DNA of 64,000 nucleotides from Planctomycetota bacterium (GCA_016795285.1 JAEUIC010000001.1:1-64000); one strand, 5' to 3'; counted from the first letter of the stretch, positions 18,222-28,283 are shown. Notes: generated by a model from the sequence alone, not told the origin. Numbers and translations: made by a program.

Positions 18222-19538
18222 ATGCCACGCCCCTCGCTGCTGCTCGCCCTCTCGTTCGCCGCTGCCGGCTGCGCGGCCGAGCGCGCCGCCTCCACGGCGG
18301 GGACGCCGGCCGACGGCGCGACGCCGGCCGCGCCGCCGTCGACTCGCGTCGTCGTCGAGCGCGTCACGACGAAGGTCCCCTTCCCGCGCGGCCTCGCGCT
18401 GATGGGCGACGAGCTGCTGGTGCTCTGCCGCGGCCGCGTCCGCGAGTACGGCGGCGTGAGCGCGTCGGTCGAGGACCAAGCGGGCACGCTCTACAAGGTG
18501 AACCCCGCCGTCGGCGAGCCCTTCGTCGCCGGCAGCGATCCGAGCGACGCGGTGAAGGAGAACGGGACGCTCTTCGCCGCGCCCGACCCGACGGTCTTCC
18601 GCCTGTGGGATCGCACCGCCAACCCGCCGTGGAACGATCGCCTCACCGATCGCCCCTACTGCGGCCTGCGCTACGACCCGCGCACGCAGAACGTCTTCCT
18701 CTGCGCCTTCTCGGGCATCGACAAGAAGTCGGAGCCGGGCAAGAGCCAGTTCAGCAAGAACCTCAGCGACGCGCTGCTGCGCTACGACACGCGCACCGGC
18801 AAGTGGCACGAGGTCGAGCGCCACGACGTCGAGGCGGGCGGCAACTACCCGCACAACGACCCGAACCTCGCCAAGCCGCCGCACGGCTGGCTGAACGGCC
18901 CCGACAACTGCCTCGTGGTCGGCCGCTGGCTCTATGCGGTCGCCAAGGACAACAGCCGCCTGGTTCGCTACGACCTCGCGCCGATCGAGGCCGATCCGGC
19001 CGCCGGCGCGCCGCCGAGCTTCTTCGTGCTCGACGAGAAGGTGATGGTCGAGGGCGAGGGGCTGGTCGAGTTCCGCGGCCACAGCGCGCTCGCGCAGCGC
19101 GACGGCCAGCTCTACATCGCGTTCCGCACGTCGTCGCAGATCGTCCGCATCCCGCTCGACGCGGAGGGGTTGCCGGTGCAGCCGATCGTCGCGCAGCGCG
19201 TCGCCCGCTTCCAGCCATACGACGCGGCGACCGGCAAGTCGGCGAACCTGACCGACATGGCGTTCGGCCCGAACGGCGACCTCTTCGTGATCTCGGCGTC
19301 GCCGTCGCGCGTCCACCGCTTCCGGCCCGACCCGGCGCAGGTCTACGACGCGACCGACCCGAAGACGCCGGCGTGGCTCGAGCTCGCGCAGCTGACCGGC
19401 AACCCGAAGATGAAGAGCGAGAACGTGCTGGTCGATCCGCGCGGGCGCGTCTACGTGACGTCGGGCGACGCCTACGACTTCCAGAACGGCGCCGGCGGCG
19501 TGGTCTGGCGCGCGACCGAGCAGCCGGCCGGCAGCTGA
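18222..19538 (+). CDS. Lipoprotein with NHL/SMP30-like beta-propeller
   Basis: 438 residues. The N-terminus MPRPSLLLALSFAAAGC is a clear lipoprotein signal (AAGC). Residues 45-430 contain repeating blades such as FPRGLALMGDELLVLCRG, NCLVVGRWLYAVAKD, DGQLYIAFRTSSQIVRIPLD, DMAFGPNGDLFVISASPSRVHRF and NVLVDPRGRVYVTSGDA, which look like an NHL or gluconolactonase-type six-bladed propeller. No catalytic set is obvious. It is a surface or periplasmic anchored protein of unknown role. The next gene follows after 51 bases on the same strand and may share its transcript. Confidence 0.65.
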   Translation: MPRPSLLLALSFAAAGCAAERAASTAGTPADGATPAAPPSTRVVVERVTTKVPFPRGLALMGDELLVLCRGRVREYGGVSASVEDQAGTLYKVNPAVGEPFVAGSDPSDAVKENGTLFAAPDPTVFRLWDRTANPPWNDRLTDRPYCGLRYDPRTQNVFLCAFSGIDKKSEPGKSQFSKNLSDALLRYDTRTGKWHEVERHDVEAGGNYPHNDPNLAKPPHGWLNGPDNCLVVGRWLYAVAKDNSRLVRYDLAPIEADPAAGAPPSFFVLDEKVMVEGEGLVEFRGHSALAQRDGQLYIAFRTSSQIVRIPLDAEGLPVQPIVAQRVARFQPYDAATGKSANLTDMAFGPNGDLFVISASPSRVHRFRPDPAQVYDATDPKTPAWLELAQLTGNPKMKSENVLVDPRGRVYVTSGDAYDFQNGAGGVVWRATEQPAGS

Positions 19539-19589
19539 GCCGGCCGCGGCGAGCGACGCGGCGAGCGGCGCGGTCGTAAGCTCCGCGCC

Positions 19590-20873
19590 ATGCTCGCCTT
19601 CGATCCCAGCGCCGATCGCTACGACCCGAGCGCCCCCGGCGCCGCCTGGAGCGGCGGTCAGTGGAGCGTCGCGCGCTTCGTGCTCGGCGCGTGGCTCGCG
19701 CTGCGCCTCGCCGCGCTGCTGCCCGATTGGCGCCACCACTTCGGCAGCGGGCGGCTCTTCGACTTCCACGAGGGGCGCACGCTGCTCGGCCTGCTGCCGA
19801 ACCTCTTCGCGTGGATCGACTCGCCGGCGATCGCGGCGGCGCTGGTCGGCGTCGGCGTCGGCGCGGCGCTGCTGCTGGCGCTCGGCTGGTGGGCGCGCAC
19901 GGCGGCGCTGGTCGTGGCCTACCTCGTCCCCTGCCTCGCTGCCCACAATCCGCTGCTGTCGCTGCCGGCGGCGCCGTGGCTCGCGCTGCTGCTGCTCGGC
20001 TTCGCGACGGTGCCGAAGGAGCCGTACCTCGGCCTCGCGGCGCGCGGTCGCGTCGATCCCGACGGCGGCTGGCGACTGCCGCAGCAGACCTTCCGCCTCT
20101 TCTGGCTGCTGCTGGTGGCCGGCTGCGCGGTGACGCTGGTCGAGCGGCTCGCCGCCGCCCATTGGCGCAACGGCGATGCGCTGGCGCAGCTGAGCGAGAT
20201 GCCGGGCTCGCTGGTCGCGTGGCTCGCGGAACGGGGAGTCGCGGCACCGAGCGCGCTGCTGCGGCCGATCGCGTGGCTCGCGCTGGCCGCCGATGCGGCG
20301 CTGGTGGCGTTGATCTGGCAGGTGAAGTGGCAGCGCTTCACGTGGCTCGCGGCGCTCGCGACGCGGCTGCTGGTGGTGCTGCTCGGTGCCGGTGGCGCGC
20401 GCGACGAGGCGCTGCTGCTGATCGGGCTGTTCGCCTTCGATCCCGGCTGGCTGCCGGCGCCGCCGCCGACGCCGCGCGACCACCTCTTCTATGACGGCAG
20501 CTGCGGCCTCTGCCACCGCTTCGTCCGCTTCGTGCTGGCCGAGGATCGGCCGACCGGCTTCTGGTTCTCGCCGCTGCAGGGCGCCGCGATCGCCGAGCTC
20601 GTCGACGAGCCGACGCGCCGCTCGCTGCCCGACAGCGTGGTGGTGCGGCGCGCCGACGGCACGCTGCTCACCAAGTCGAGTGCGGCGGCGGCGGTGCTGG
20701 CGCGCCTCGGCGGCTGGTGGCGAGTGGCGGCGGCGCTGTTGCGCATCGTGCCGCGGCCGTTGCGCGACCTCGGCTACGACGCGATGGCGAAGCTGCGCAA
20801 GCGGCTCTTCGCTGCGCCGAGCGCTGCCTGCCCGCTCCTGCCGCCAGCGCTGCGCGCGCGGTTCCTGCCGTGA
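19590..20873 (+). CDS. HTTM-like membrane domain fused to a DCC1-like thiol-disulfide oxidoreductase (DUF393)
   Basis: 427 residues. Residues 25-290 contain six to eight hydrophobic segments with an early YDPSAPGAAW region and RHHFGSGRLFDFHEGR, which fits the HTTM (horizontally transferred transmembrane) domain related to gamma-carboxylase-like proteins; that assignment is moderate. Residues about 300-427 are a DUF393/DCC1 domain starting LFYDGSCGLCHRFVRFVL, with the CxxC thioredoxin-like active site. HTTM and DCC1 often occur together or fused. The role may be membrane-linked redox chemistry. The stop overlaps the start of the next gene (TGATG). Confidence 0.75.
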   Translation: MLAFDPSADRYDPSAPGAAWSGGQWSVARFVLGAWLALRLAALLPDWRHHFGSGRLFDFHEGRTLLGLLPNLFAWIDSPAIAAALVGVGVGAALLLALGWWARTAALVVAYLVPCLAAHNPLLSLPAAPWLALLLLGFATVPKEPYLGLAARGRVDPDGGWRLPQQTFRLFWLLLVAGCAVTLVERLAAAHWRNGDALAQLSEMPGSLVAWLAERGVAAPSALLRPIAWLALAADAALVALIWQVKWQRFTWLAALATRLLVVLLGAGGARDEALLLIGLFAFDPGWLPAPPPTPRDHLFYDGSCGLCHRFVRFVLAEDRPTGFWFSPLQGAAIAELVDEPTRRSLPDSVVVRRADGTLLTKSSAAAAVLARLGGWWRVAAALLRIVPRPLRDLGYDAMAKLRKRLFAAPSAACPLLPPALRARFLP

Positions 20874-22057
20874 TGCTGATCGCGATCCCGGCGGCGGCGC
20901 TGACCGTCGCGACGTTGCTGCTCGGCGCGCTCTGGCTGCTGATCGCGAGCGCGCTCAAGCGGCGGCGACCCGGCGCGTGGTGGCGGTTGCTGCGCTGGCA
21001 TGCGCTGCTGCTGCTGCTGCACGCGTTCGTCACGCTGCCGGTCGGGCTCGCGGCGATCGCGCCGTGGTTCGTCGACACGCGCGGCGACGAGCGCAGCTAC
21101 GCCGGCCCGCGCTTCGCCGCCGATGGCACGTGGGAGCTGCAGAGCCGCGAGAGCCTCGCGCAGGAGCGGGCGGCGCGGAGCGCGGGTGCGCCGCTGGCCG
21201 AGCGCTCGCCCTACGAGGTCGCGGTGCAGGCGCGCGATGGCGCGACGTTGCGCGGCTTCCACGTGCTGCCGAAGACGGGAGCGCCGCGCTTCCAGGCGCT
21301 GCTGGTGCACGGCCTCTTCCGCGGCGCGCTCGAGCTCGAGACCGCCGCGTCGATGCTGCGCGAGCTCGGCGGCGAGGTGCTGCTGCTCGAGCTGCGCCGC
21401 CACGGCGGCAGCGAGCGGCGCCGCTTCACCTACGGCCGCGACGAGGTGGACGACGTGCTGGGCGGCGTCGATTGGCTGCGCGGTGATCGGGCGCGCGGTG
21501 ATCGGGCGAGCAGCGAGCGGTCGGACCGCGGCGATGGGCAACGCGGCGACGACTCCGCGCCGGCGACGGCGAGCGACCCGACCCGCGAGCCGCCGCTGCT
21601 CCTCTTCGCGGTCAGCATCGGCACCGCCGCCGCCGCGCGCGCGGCACCGCAGATCGAGCGGCTCGCGGCGCTCGTGCTCGATGCGCCGATGGACGACCTG
21701 CGCGCGACCGCCGAGCGGATGCTCGCCGGCGGCGAGGGGCGCGGCGGCGCGATCGCAGAGCCGTTCCGGTGGATCCTGCTCAGCGCGGGCCAACTGCTCG
21801 GCACCTTGCCGTTCGACGAGGTGCGCCCGGCCGAGTCGCTGCGCGCGCTCGACCCGCAGGTGCGCGTCCTGCTGATCGGCGCCGGCGACGACACCCGCAT
21901 GCCCCCCGTCAGCGTCGAGTCGCTCTTCGCAGCCCTGCCCACCGCCGCCGACCGCAAACAGCTCTGGATCTGCCCCGGCGCCAAGCACGGCCACGTCTGG
22001 TCCCACGACCCCGCCACCTACCGCGCCCGCCTCGCCGCCCTCACCCTCCACCTCTGA
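20873..22057 (+). CDS. Membrane-anchored alpha/beta hydrolase
   Basis: 394 residues from the ATG at 20873, which overlaps the previous stop as TGATG. Two transmembrane helices occupy residues 1-65. The hydrolase core begins near residue 125 (FHVLPKTGAPRFQALLVHGLFRG). The nucleophile elbow is probably FAVSIGTAAAA, an AxSxG variant of GxSxG. The acid is in VLLIGAGDDTRMP and the histidine in GAKHGHVW. An inserted, low-complexity charged loop (about residues 203-235, with a repeated RGDRA) lies just before the nucleophile strand and reflects a short DNA repeat. Probable membrane-bound esterase or peptidase; substrate unknown. Confidence 0.75.
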   Translation: MLIAIPAAALTVATLLLGALWLLIASALKRRRPGAWWRLLRWHALLLLLHAFVTLPVGLAAIAPWFVDTRGDERSYAGPRFAADGTWELQSRESLAQERAARSAGAPLAERSPYEVAVQARDGATLRGFHVLPKTGAPRFQALLVHGLFRGALELETAASMLRELGGEVLLLELRRHGGSERRRFTYGRDEVDDVLGGVDWLRGDRARGDRASSERSDRGDGQRGDDSAPATASDPTREPPLLLFAVSIGTAAAARAAPQIERLAALVLDAPMDDLRATAERMLAGGEGRGGAIAEPFRWILLSAGQLLGTLPFDEVRPAESLRALDPQVRVLLIGAGDDTRMPPVSVESLFAALPTAADRKQLWICPGAKHGHVWSHDPATYRARLAALTLHL

Positions 22058-22229
22058 AGGTGGCGGGGAGAAAACGGCGGTCAAATCCGCACAGGTGGCG
22101 GGGGAAAACGGCGGTCAAAACCGCACGGTCAGCGGGACCGTCGCAGCATGTGGCTCGACGGTCCCGCCATCGATGCGCGTGGGGTTGGCGGAGGGTGCGG
22201 TTCTGACCGCCGTTTTCTCCCCGCCACCT
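22058..22229. repeat. Intergenic repeat family B: two copies facing one inverted copy
   Basis: Two near-identical 34-base units stand in tandem at about 22060-22093 and 22095-22128 (GGTGGCGGGGAGAAAACGG then CGGTCAAATCCGCAC). A third lies inverted at 22196-22229. Each unit contains a small palindrome (GCGGTTTTGACCGC type). The array fills the space between two converging genes, touching the hydrolase stop on the left and overlapping the HEAT-gene stop codon (22228-22230) on the right. The inverted copies can form one long hairpin, and termination is a plausible job. The same unit recurs at 28322-28392. Confidence 0.85.
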
Positions 22230-25203
22230 ACTCGTTGATCTTGGCGATGGCGGCGCGGGCGGCGGCGGCGAGGGTCGGGTCGGGGTCGGCCATCAGCTCG
22301 AGCAGGAAGGGGAGCGTCTCGGGGACCTTCAAGGTGCCGAGCGAGTCGATCGCCGCCTTGCGCAGCTCGACCGTCGCGCCGCTGCGCGCCTGCTTCACGA
22401 GCGCCTCCGCGGCGCTGGTCGCGTCGAGGCTCGTCCCCGCCTTCAACCGCTCCCACTTCTGGGCGCTGTCGAAGTAGTACTGGAGCCCGTCGAGCGACGC
22501 GCGCGCCTGCTCGCGCACCTTCGCATCGCCATCGCGCAGTAGTTCGACGAGCGGCGGGATCGCGGCGCGATCGAAGATGCGGCCGAGCGACCACGCCAGC
22601 GCGGCGCGAACCGGCTGCGATTCGTCGCGAGCGAGCGCTGGCGCCGCCTTGAGCAGCTCCATCGGAAATGCGTCTGCCGCCGCGTACACCGACCGCTCCC
22701 GCAGCGTCGACACCTCATGCCGCAGCAGCGCCACCAGCTGGCCGCGGACCGCCGGCTCCTTGGACGCCAGCAGCCTCTGCGGCACGTTCGCCAGCGCATT
22801 CGCGTCGAGCGACGATGCGCGTGCCAACACCTTCGGCAGCAACGCTGCCGGCATCGACGGCAGACGGCGCACGAGCGGATCCGCCAATGACACGATGTCG
22901 ATGGCGGCCACTGCGAACTCCTCCCAACCGGCAGCGCGGTCGCCGACGTAGCGCTGGATCAGGGACTCGATCTGCCTCTCGTCCGCCACCCCAACCACCC
23001 GCGGCAACGCCGCGCCGATCGCTCGCTGCATGGCGCTCCGTGTCGCCGCGGGGACATCGTCGCGCGCCAACGTCTCGAGCAGGTACAGCAGGTCGTCCCA
23101 GAACTGCCCGACCCCCGTCGCCGCGCACTCGCCGACCATCGCCGCCAGCGCACGGTCCTCGAACCGCGCGGCGAATCGACCGCGACTGCGATCGCCTGCC
23201 GTCCGCTCGAGCAGCAGCGGAGCAAGGTTTCCCGACGTGAGCCAATCGGCTCCGGTGAAGTCTTGCGCGAGCCCCACTCGATAGGCCGCCGCCATCAAGC
23301 TCGGCAAGTTGGCCGCCCCTCGCCGTGCCAGCTCCACGACCAACCGCGAGCGCGACCGCTCCGCATAATCGATCTCGTTCTGCGGCCCGGTCGCGTGCTT
23401 CGCCGCCGGCAATACGAGCAGCTGCTCCAACACCTCGATCGATCTCCCCTGATCGGGCTGGTGCAGGATGTACTCGACCGCGCTGCGGTAGAGCGTCGGG
23501 TCAGCCGCCACCTGTTCCACCACCGCCCGATCCGCCTCCGGCCAGCCGACGTCGATCAACGTCCCGCACGAATTGAGCGCGCTCTCGCGCGCTGCGTCGA
23601 CCAGCTTTTCGCTCGCCCCCGCTTGGCCACCCGCCTCCCGCGACGCGCGCACGCCGACGACGAGCGCCTCGACGCAACGACGTCGCAACTCGGGCTGCAG
23701 CTCGCGGTGGCGCTTCGCCAACTCCAGGACGACGCTCGCTGCACCGCGATCTCCGCTCGCGACGAACTCGCAGAGCGCCGGCAGGTCCTCGGCGCGCGCA
23801 TGCCACGCCGCCCAGGTCTCGATTGCACCCCATCCGACGACCTGCCCGAGCTCGAACAGCACCGGGTGGTCGGCGGGCCACGGGTCGGGTCGGTCGCGCA
23901 ATTGCACGCACGCGCCCACAAGGAAGGCGAGCGCGCCACGCGCCATCGGCCCGTGCTTCTGCGCCGGCGGCAGCGCGCCATCGACCGCCGACGCCGCGCG
24001 CGCCACTTCGAGCAGCCGCGCTGCGCTCGGCGCTTCGGCGAACCAGTCGCTCTCGGCCCGCGCCGCCGCTTCGAGCCACTTCGGCGACAGCGTCGGCTCG
24101 CGCAGCTCGCGCCGCGTGAGCGCCTCGAGGTAGAGCTCGCGCCCCGAGGGCGTCAGCAACAGCGCCGGCTCGTCGAGTACGTTCGCCACCGCCTTGCGCA
24201 CGACGAGCGACTCGTCGGTCATCGCCGCGCGCAGCACCGCCAGGAACTCTGGCGAGAGGCCGCGCGTGGCCGTCGCCGGCTCCTGCTCAGCCAGCTTCCA
24301 CGCCCGCTCGATCGCGCGCACGCGCACCCACTCTTCGCGATGGCTTGCGCACGCGAGGAGTTCCGGCTCGTTCATCACCGTGATGAGTCCGCGCAGCGCG
24401 TCGAAGCGCAGTCGCGGATCGGGATCCTCGGTCAGCCGCAGCAACGCGCTGCGCATCGGCTCTTGGGAGACACCTGCGACCAGGAACACTGCGCCGCTGC
24501 GATCCTGATTGATGCCATTGATCACCGCCCGCCGCAGCACCACATCGTTGCTGGCCACCAACCGCGCGACCGCCTCGGCCGCCGCCGTCCCGCCGATCTC
24601 CACCAGCAGCCGAACGCTCGCCTCGACGACCACCGACCGCTCGAGGTTGGCGTCGATCAGCCGCGCGAGCGGCGTCACCGACGCCTCGCCGAGCAGCACG
24701 AGATCGCTGCAAGGCGGATCTTGGAAGCGCAGCGAGACGTACGGCATCGTGCTGGCCTGCCGCTGCAGCTCCACGATCGCCGCGTCGACACGCCGCTGCG
24801 TCCGCTCGTCGGGAAGCCCGCCCGCGAGCAGCCGCTTCGCCTCCTCGCCCGTCGCGCCGCCCTCCGTGACGGCCGCTTCGAGCGCCGCCTTCGCCTCCGC
24901 GACGTGGCCGAGCTGCTGCCGGCAACGCGCGATGGCGAGCCACGCCTTGCCGCGCAGCTCCGGCGTCGCCGCGCCGTCCTTCGCCACGGTCAGGTAGACA
25001 TCGATCGCCCCCATCGGGAAGCGCTCGCTCGTCTCGATGAAGCGGGCGCGATCGAGTCGCTCCTGCGGCGTGCCACGCTGCAGCTTCTCCTGCGGTGCGC
25101 TCCCTTGCTTCGCGGCGCCCTCCTGCGCGACCGCGTCGCCGGCCGTCCCCGCCGTCGCGAGCGCACCGCACAGCACCACTGCCGCTTCGAGTCTCCGCTT
25201 CAT
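22228..25203 (-). CDS. Secreted HEAT-repeat protein
   Basis: 991 residues. The ATG at 25203 follows an AGGAGAG ribosome site and starts a signal peptide (MKRRLEAAVVLCGALATAGTAGDAVAQ). A short TPR-like helical pair (about 60-115, GKAWLAIARCRQQLGHVAEAKAAL) is followed by many HEAT-like repeats across residues 130-990, clearest at the C-terminus (VRAALAWSLGRIFDRAAIPPL, AKVREQARASL, ELRKAAIDSLGTLKVPETL, TLAAAARAAIAK). These form an extended alpha-solenoid for protein binding. No catalytic domain is seen. Probable periplasmic or surface scaffold; partner unknown. Confidence 0.8.
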   Translation of the reverse strand: MKRRLEAAVVLCGALATAGTAGDAVAQEGAAKQGSAPQEKLQRGTPQERLDRARFIETSERFPMGAIDVYLTVAKDGAATPELRGKAWLAIARCRQQLGHVAEAKAALEAAVTEGGATGEEAKRLLAGGLPDERTQRRVDAAIVELQRQASTMPYVSLRFQDPPCSDLVLLGEASVTPLARLIDANLERSVVVEASVRLLVEIGGTAAAEAVARLVASNDVVLRRAVINGINQDRSGAVFLVAGVSQEPMRSALLRLTEDPDPRLRFDALRGLITVMNEPELLACASHREEWVRVRAIERAWKLAEQEPATATRGLSPEFLAVLRAAMTDESLVVRKAVANVLDEPALLLTPSGRELYLEALTRRELREPTLSPKWLEAAARAESDWFAEAPSAARLLEVARAASAVDGALPPAQKHGPMARGALAFLVGACVQLRDRPDPWPADHPVLFELGQVVGWGAIETWAAWHARAEDLPALCEFVASGDRGAASVVLELAKRHRELQPELRRRCVEALVVGVRASREAGGQAGASEKLVDAARESALNSCGTLIDVGWPEADRAVVEQVAADPTLYRSAVEYILHQPDQGRSIEVLEQLLVLPAAKHATGPQNEIDYAERSRSRLVVELARRGAANLPSLMAAAYRVGLAQDFTGADWLTSGNLAPLLLERTAGDRSRGRFAARFEDRALAAMVGECAATGVGQFWDDLLYLLETLARDDVPAATRSAMQRAIGAALPRVVGVADERQIESLIQRYVGDRAAGWEEFAVAAIDIVSLADPLVRRLPSMPAALLPKVLARASSLDANALANVPQRLLASKEPAVRGQLVALLRHEVSTLRERSVYAAADAFPMELLKAAPALARDESQPVRAALAWSLGRIFDRAAIPPLVELLRDGDAKVREQARASLDGLQYYFDSAQKWERLKAGTSLDATSAAEALVKQARSGATVELRKAAIDSLGTLKVPETLPFLLELMADPDPTLAAAARAAIAKINE

Positions 25204-25362
25204 CGTCTCTCTCCTGGAGTTGCGGCCGCTCGAGGCGCCTTCGCCTCGTCGCGACCACTCCATCCGACTCGATCGCGCCACTTCGATTGCCCGCCAGCCG
25301 TCGAGTCGCTGTCAACTTCTCGTCAACCCGCGCCGCACATCGCCGCGCGCACCACCGCCCCG

Positions 25363-26157
25363 TCACTCCACCGCCAGCCGGTAGCCGACACCGTGCACCG
25401 TCAGCAGGAAGCGCGGCGCGGCCGGGTCGTCTTCGAGCTTCTGGCGGACGTTCAGCATGTGCGTGTCGATCGTGCGCGAGCCGACGTGCTCGCCGCCGCC
25501 CCACACCTCGCGCAGGAACTGCTGGCGCGTGACGACGCTGCCGCGCCGCCGCCACAGCAGCGCCAGCAGTGCTGCCTCCTTCTTCGAGAGCGGATGGGCA
25601 ACGCCGCCGCGGCGCAGCTCGAACGCGGCGAGATCGACCTCCGCGGCGCCGATCGTGAAGCGCGACGGCAGCGCGCCGCCGTGCTCGCGCGCGCCGTCAC
25701 TGCCGCCGCCGCCGCTCGCCGCGTCGCCGTCGCTGCCGCGCCGCTCCTCGCGCCGCACCAGGGCGCGCACACGCGCGACCAGTTCCCGCAGGCTGAACGG
25801 CTTGGTCACGTAGTCGTCGGCGCCGAGCTCGAGGCCGAGCACCTTGTCGGTCTCGCTGCCGCGCGCGGTGAGCAGCAGCACCGGCACCGTTGCGCCGCTG
25901 CCGCCGCCGTTGCCGCCCCCACCACTGCCGCGCAGCTCGCGCAACAGGTCGAGGCCGCTGCGGCCCGGCAGCATCAGGTCGAGCACCACCACGTCGAACG
26001 GCGGCGCCGCCATCGACGCCTCGCCGCCGCACAGCAGCGCGCGCCCCTTGTCGCCGTCGCGCGCCACGGTGACCGCGAACCCCTCCTGCGCGAACGCGTC
26101 GTGCAGCCCGATCGACAGCGCGCGATCGTCCTCCACCAGCAGGAGCCGCCGCATCAT
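25363..26157 (-). CDS. OmpR/PhoB-type response regulator
   Basis: 264 residues. The ATG at 26157 overlaps the stop of the histidine kinase gene (ATGA). The receiver domain (residues 3-125) has the acidic pair VEDD near residues 9-11, the phosphoacceptor Asp60 in VVVLDLMLPG, the conserved Thr in LLLTARG and the Lys in YVTKPFS. A Gly/Ser-rich linker (about 80-90 and 140-165) is unusually long. The C-terminal winged helix (170-262) shows LSKKEAALLALLWRRRGSVV, VWGGGEHVGSRTIDTHMLNVRQKLEDD and VHGVGYRLA, typical of DNA-binding OmpR-family effectors. It forms a two-component system with the adjacent kinase. Confidence 0.95.
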   Translation of the reverse strand: MMRRLLLVEDDRALSIGLHDAFAQEGFAVTVARDGDKGRALLCGGEASMAAPPFDVVVLDLMLPGRSGLDLLRELRGSGGGGNGGGSGATVPVLLLTARGSETDKVLGLELGADDYVTKPFSLRELVARVRALVRREERRGSDGDAASGGGGSDGAREHGGALPSRFTIGAAEVDLAAFELRRGGVAHPLSKKEAALLALLWRRRGSVVTRQQFLREVWGGGEHVGSRTIDTHMLNVRQKLEDDPAAPRFLLTVHGVGYRLAVE

Positions 26158-28283
26158 CCACCTCCTCCATCGCGCCCCTCGCGCTCGCCACCGCCGCCGC
26201 CGCTCGCTGCGCCGTTCGGCAGCGTCAGCTCGAAGCAGGCACCCGCGCCGCCGTCGCTCGGCGCGACGCACTCGAGCTCGCCACCGTGGCGCCGCGCCAG
26301 CGTCCGCGCGAGGTGGAGCCCGAGCCCGAGGCCCGGCGTCGCGCCGTCGGCCTGCGCCGCGCCGCGCACGAACGGCTCGAAGAGGGACGCTCGATCGGCC
26401 GCCGCGATTCCCGGCCCGTGGTCGCGCACGCGCACGGTCGCGCCGCCGCCGGGCCGCGCCGCCAGCGCCACCTCGACCCGCCCGCCGCCGGCCGCGTACT
26501 TGCGCGCGTTGTCGAGCAGGTTGATCACGATCTGGCTGAAGGCGCCGCGATCGAGCGGCACGCGCAGCGGCAGCCGCTCGGCCGCGGATGCAGCGGGCTC
26601 TTCGCTCGGCAGCGAGAGCGCGACCGCCAGCCCGTCGCGCTCGAGCAGCGGCGCGACGCGCTTCACGACGTCGCGCAGCAGCGGCGCCAGCGGTTGCAGC
26701 TCGATCGCCAGCGCCCGCTCCTCGCGCTCGAGCGCGCCGACGTCGAGCACGTTCTCGATCAGCGCGGAGAGGCGCTCCGACTCGCCCGCCAGCAGCCGGT
26801 GGTACTCGTGCTGCTTCGCCGCGTCGGCGCGCCGCTCGACCAGCAGCTCCGACAGCAGCCGGATCGAGGCGAGCGGCGTCTTCAGCTCGTGGGTGACCGA
26901 GGTGAGGAAGCGGGAGCGCGCGGCCGTCGCCGCCGCGTCGCGCCGCACCGCGCGCACCACCAGCAGCAGCGTGGCGGCGAGCGCGGCGCCGAACGCGGCG
27001 AGCAGCGTCGCGAGGACGCCGGTCGACGCGAGCAGGCCGGGCGGCGGCAGTGGCAGCGCGACGACGCCGAGGCCGGGCGCGAGCGGCAGCGCGGCCGCCG
27101 GCAGCGGCTCGGCGGCGACGAGGCGGACCGGACCGCCCGGCGCGAGCTCCGGATCGTCGAGGCGCCAACCTCCGCTGTCGCCATCGCCGCTGCCACCAGC
27201 GCCGTGGCCGTCGCCGTCGCGGCGCGCCGAAGGGAAGAGCTCGGCCAGCGTGAGCAGCGCGCCGTGGCCGACGCCGCTCGCGTCGTTCGCCTCGAGCGCG
27301 TCGCGCTCCCCGAGTTCGGGCTGGTAGAGAAGCCAACCATCGCCGAGCGGTTCGAGCAGCGGCGTGCGGCGCTGCGCGAGGCGCGGCAGGTGGGGAGCGA
27401 GCAGCGCCGCCACCGATTCACGTCGCGCCACGCGCGCGGCGGCGTCGCGCCATTTCGCGTGGAGCGTGCCAGCGACGGGCGAGGGCGCTGGTGGCGATGG
27501 CTGCGCCGGCGACGGCTCCGCTGGTGGCGACCGCTCCGCCAGTCGCGCGAGCAGCGCGCCGCGCGCGGCCGGCTCGAGGGAGGCGAGCGCCGCCTCGGGC
27601 TCCGCCAGCAGCGGCGCGCTCGGCGCGTGGAGTGCCGCGAGCAGCAGCGCGCCGGCGAAGTCGCTGGCGTAGGGCGCGGCGGGCGGTGCATCGAGTGGGG
27701 CGAAGGGCGGCGCGGCGCTCGCAGCGGCGAGCGGCGGCAGCAGCTCGAGCAGCGCGGCGAGGTGCAGATCGCGACGGTCGGCGTCGCCGGCGCGCTCGGC
27801 CTGCCACGCCGCGGCGTTGCGCACCGCGATCTGCTGGCGAACCGCGAGCCGCTGCGCCATCGCCTGCGCGCGGTCGAGCAGCGGCTCGGGCTCGGCAGCG
27901 CGGGCCGCTTCGTCGAGCAGCTCGAGCAGCGGCGGTGCGAGATCGAGATCGGGATCGAGCGGCGAGAGGGGCCAGGGGCGCACCGCTGGCGGAGCGACGA
28001 GCGCGCCGTCGCGCAGCTCGAAGCGGGCGGGATCGAGCGGGTCGGCGGGGAGCGCGGCGGGATCGGCGAAGCGCGAGGGCAGGGCGCGCGCAGCGGCGAA
28101 GAGGGCGCGCTCGGCGGCGCCGCGGGCGAGCGCTTCGCCGTCGCGCGCCGCTCGCCAGAGGCCGAAGCCGCCGGCGCAGAGCAGTCCGGCAGTCGAGACG
28201 AGCAGCGCGACGACGAGGCGCGCGAGGCGGCGGTTCGCGCGAGCGGACGCGGAGGTGGCAGGCCGAGCGGTCACGCGCGGCAC
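26154..28283 (-). CDS. Membrane sensor histidine kinase
   Basis: 709 residues. One transmembrane helix (about 22-45) and a second (about 415-440) flank a large, Ala/Pro-rich extracytoplasmic sensor region of unknown fold that contains Gly/Asp-rich low-complexity stretches. The HisKA box FLTSVTHELKTPLASIR carries His465. The HATPase_c domain follows with N-box INLLDNARKYA, G1 DHGPGIA and G2 GLGLGLHLARTLARRHGG. The gene precedes and overlaps the OmpR-type regulator. The signal sensed is unknown; the next genes downstream are the HEAT protein and upstream two secreted proteins, any of which might be targets. Confidence 0.93.
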   Translation of the reverse strand: MPRVTARPATSASARANRRLARLVVALLVSTAGLLCAGGFGLWRAARDGEALARGAAERALFAAARALPSRFADPAALPADPLDPARFELRDGALVAPPAVRPWPLSPLDPDLDLAPPLLELLDEAARAAEPEPLLDRAQAMAQRLAVRQQIAVRNAAAWQAERAGDADRRDLHLAALLELLPPLAAASAAPPFAPLDAPPAAPYASDFAGALLLAALHAPSAPLLAEPEAALASLEPAARGALLARLAERSPPAEPSPAQPSPPAPSPVAGTLHAKWRDAAARVARRESVAALLAPHLPRLAQRRTPLLEPLGDGWLLYQPELGERDALEANDASGVGHGALLTLAELFPSARRDGDGHGAGGSGDGDSGGWRLDDPELAPGGPVRLVAAEPLPAAALPLAPGLGVVALPLPPPGLLASTGVLATLLAAFGAALAATLLLVVRAVRRDAAATAARSRFLTSVTHELKTPLASIRLLSELLVERRADAAKQHEYHRLLAGESERLSALIENVLDVGALEREERALAIELQPLAPLLRDVVKRVAPLLERDGLAVALSLPSEEPAASAAERLPLRVPLDRGAFSQIVINLLDNARKYAAGGGRVEVALAARPGGGATVRVRDHGPGIAAADRASLFEPFVRGAAQADGATPGLGLGLHLARTLARRHGGELECVAPSDGGAGACFELTLPNGAASGGGGGEREGRDGGGG

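Noticed and set aside
23263..27327. 1354-residue plus-strand open frame
   Set aside because: Antisense to the HEAT-repeat and two-component genes, low complexity and without motifs.
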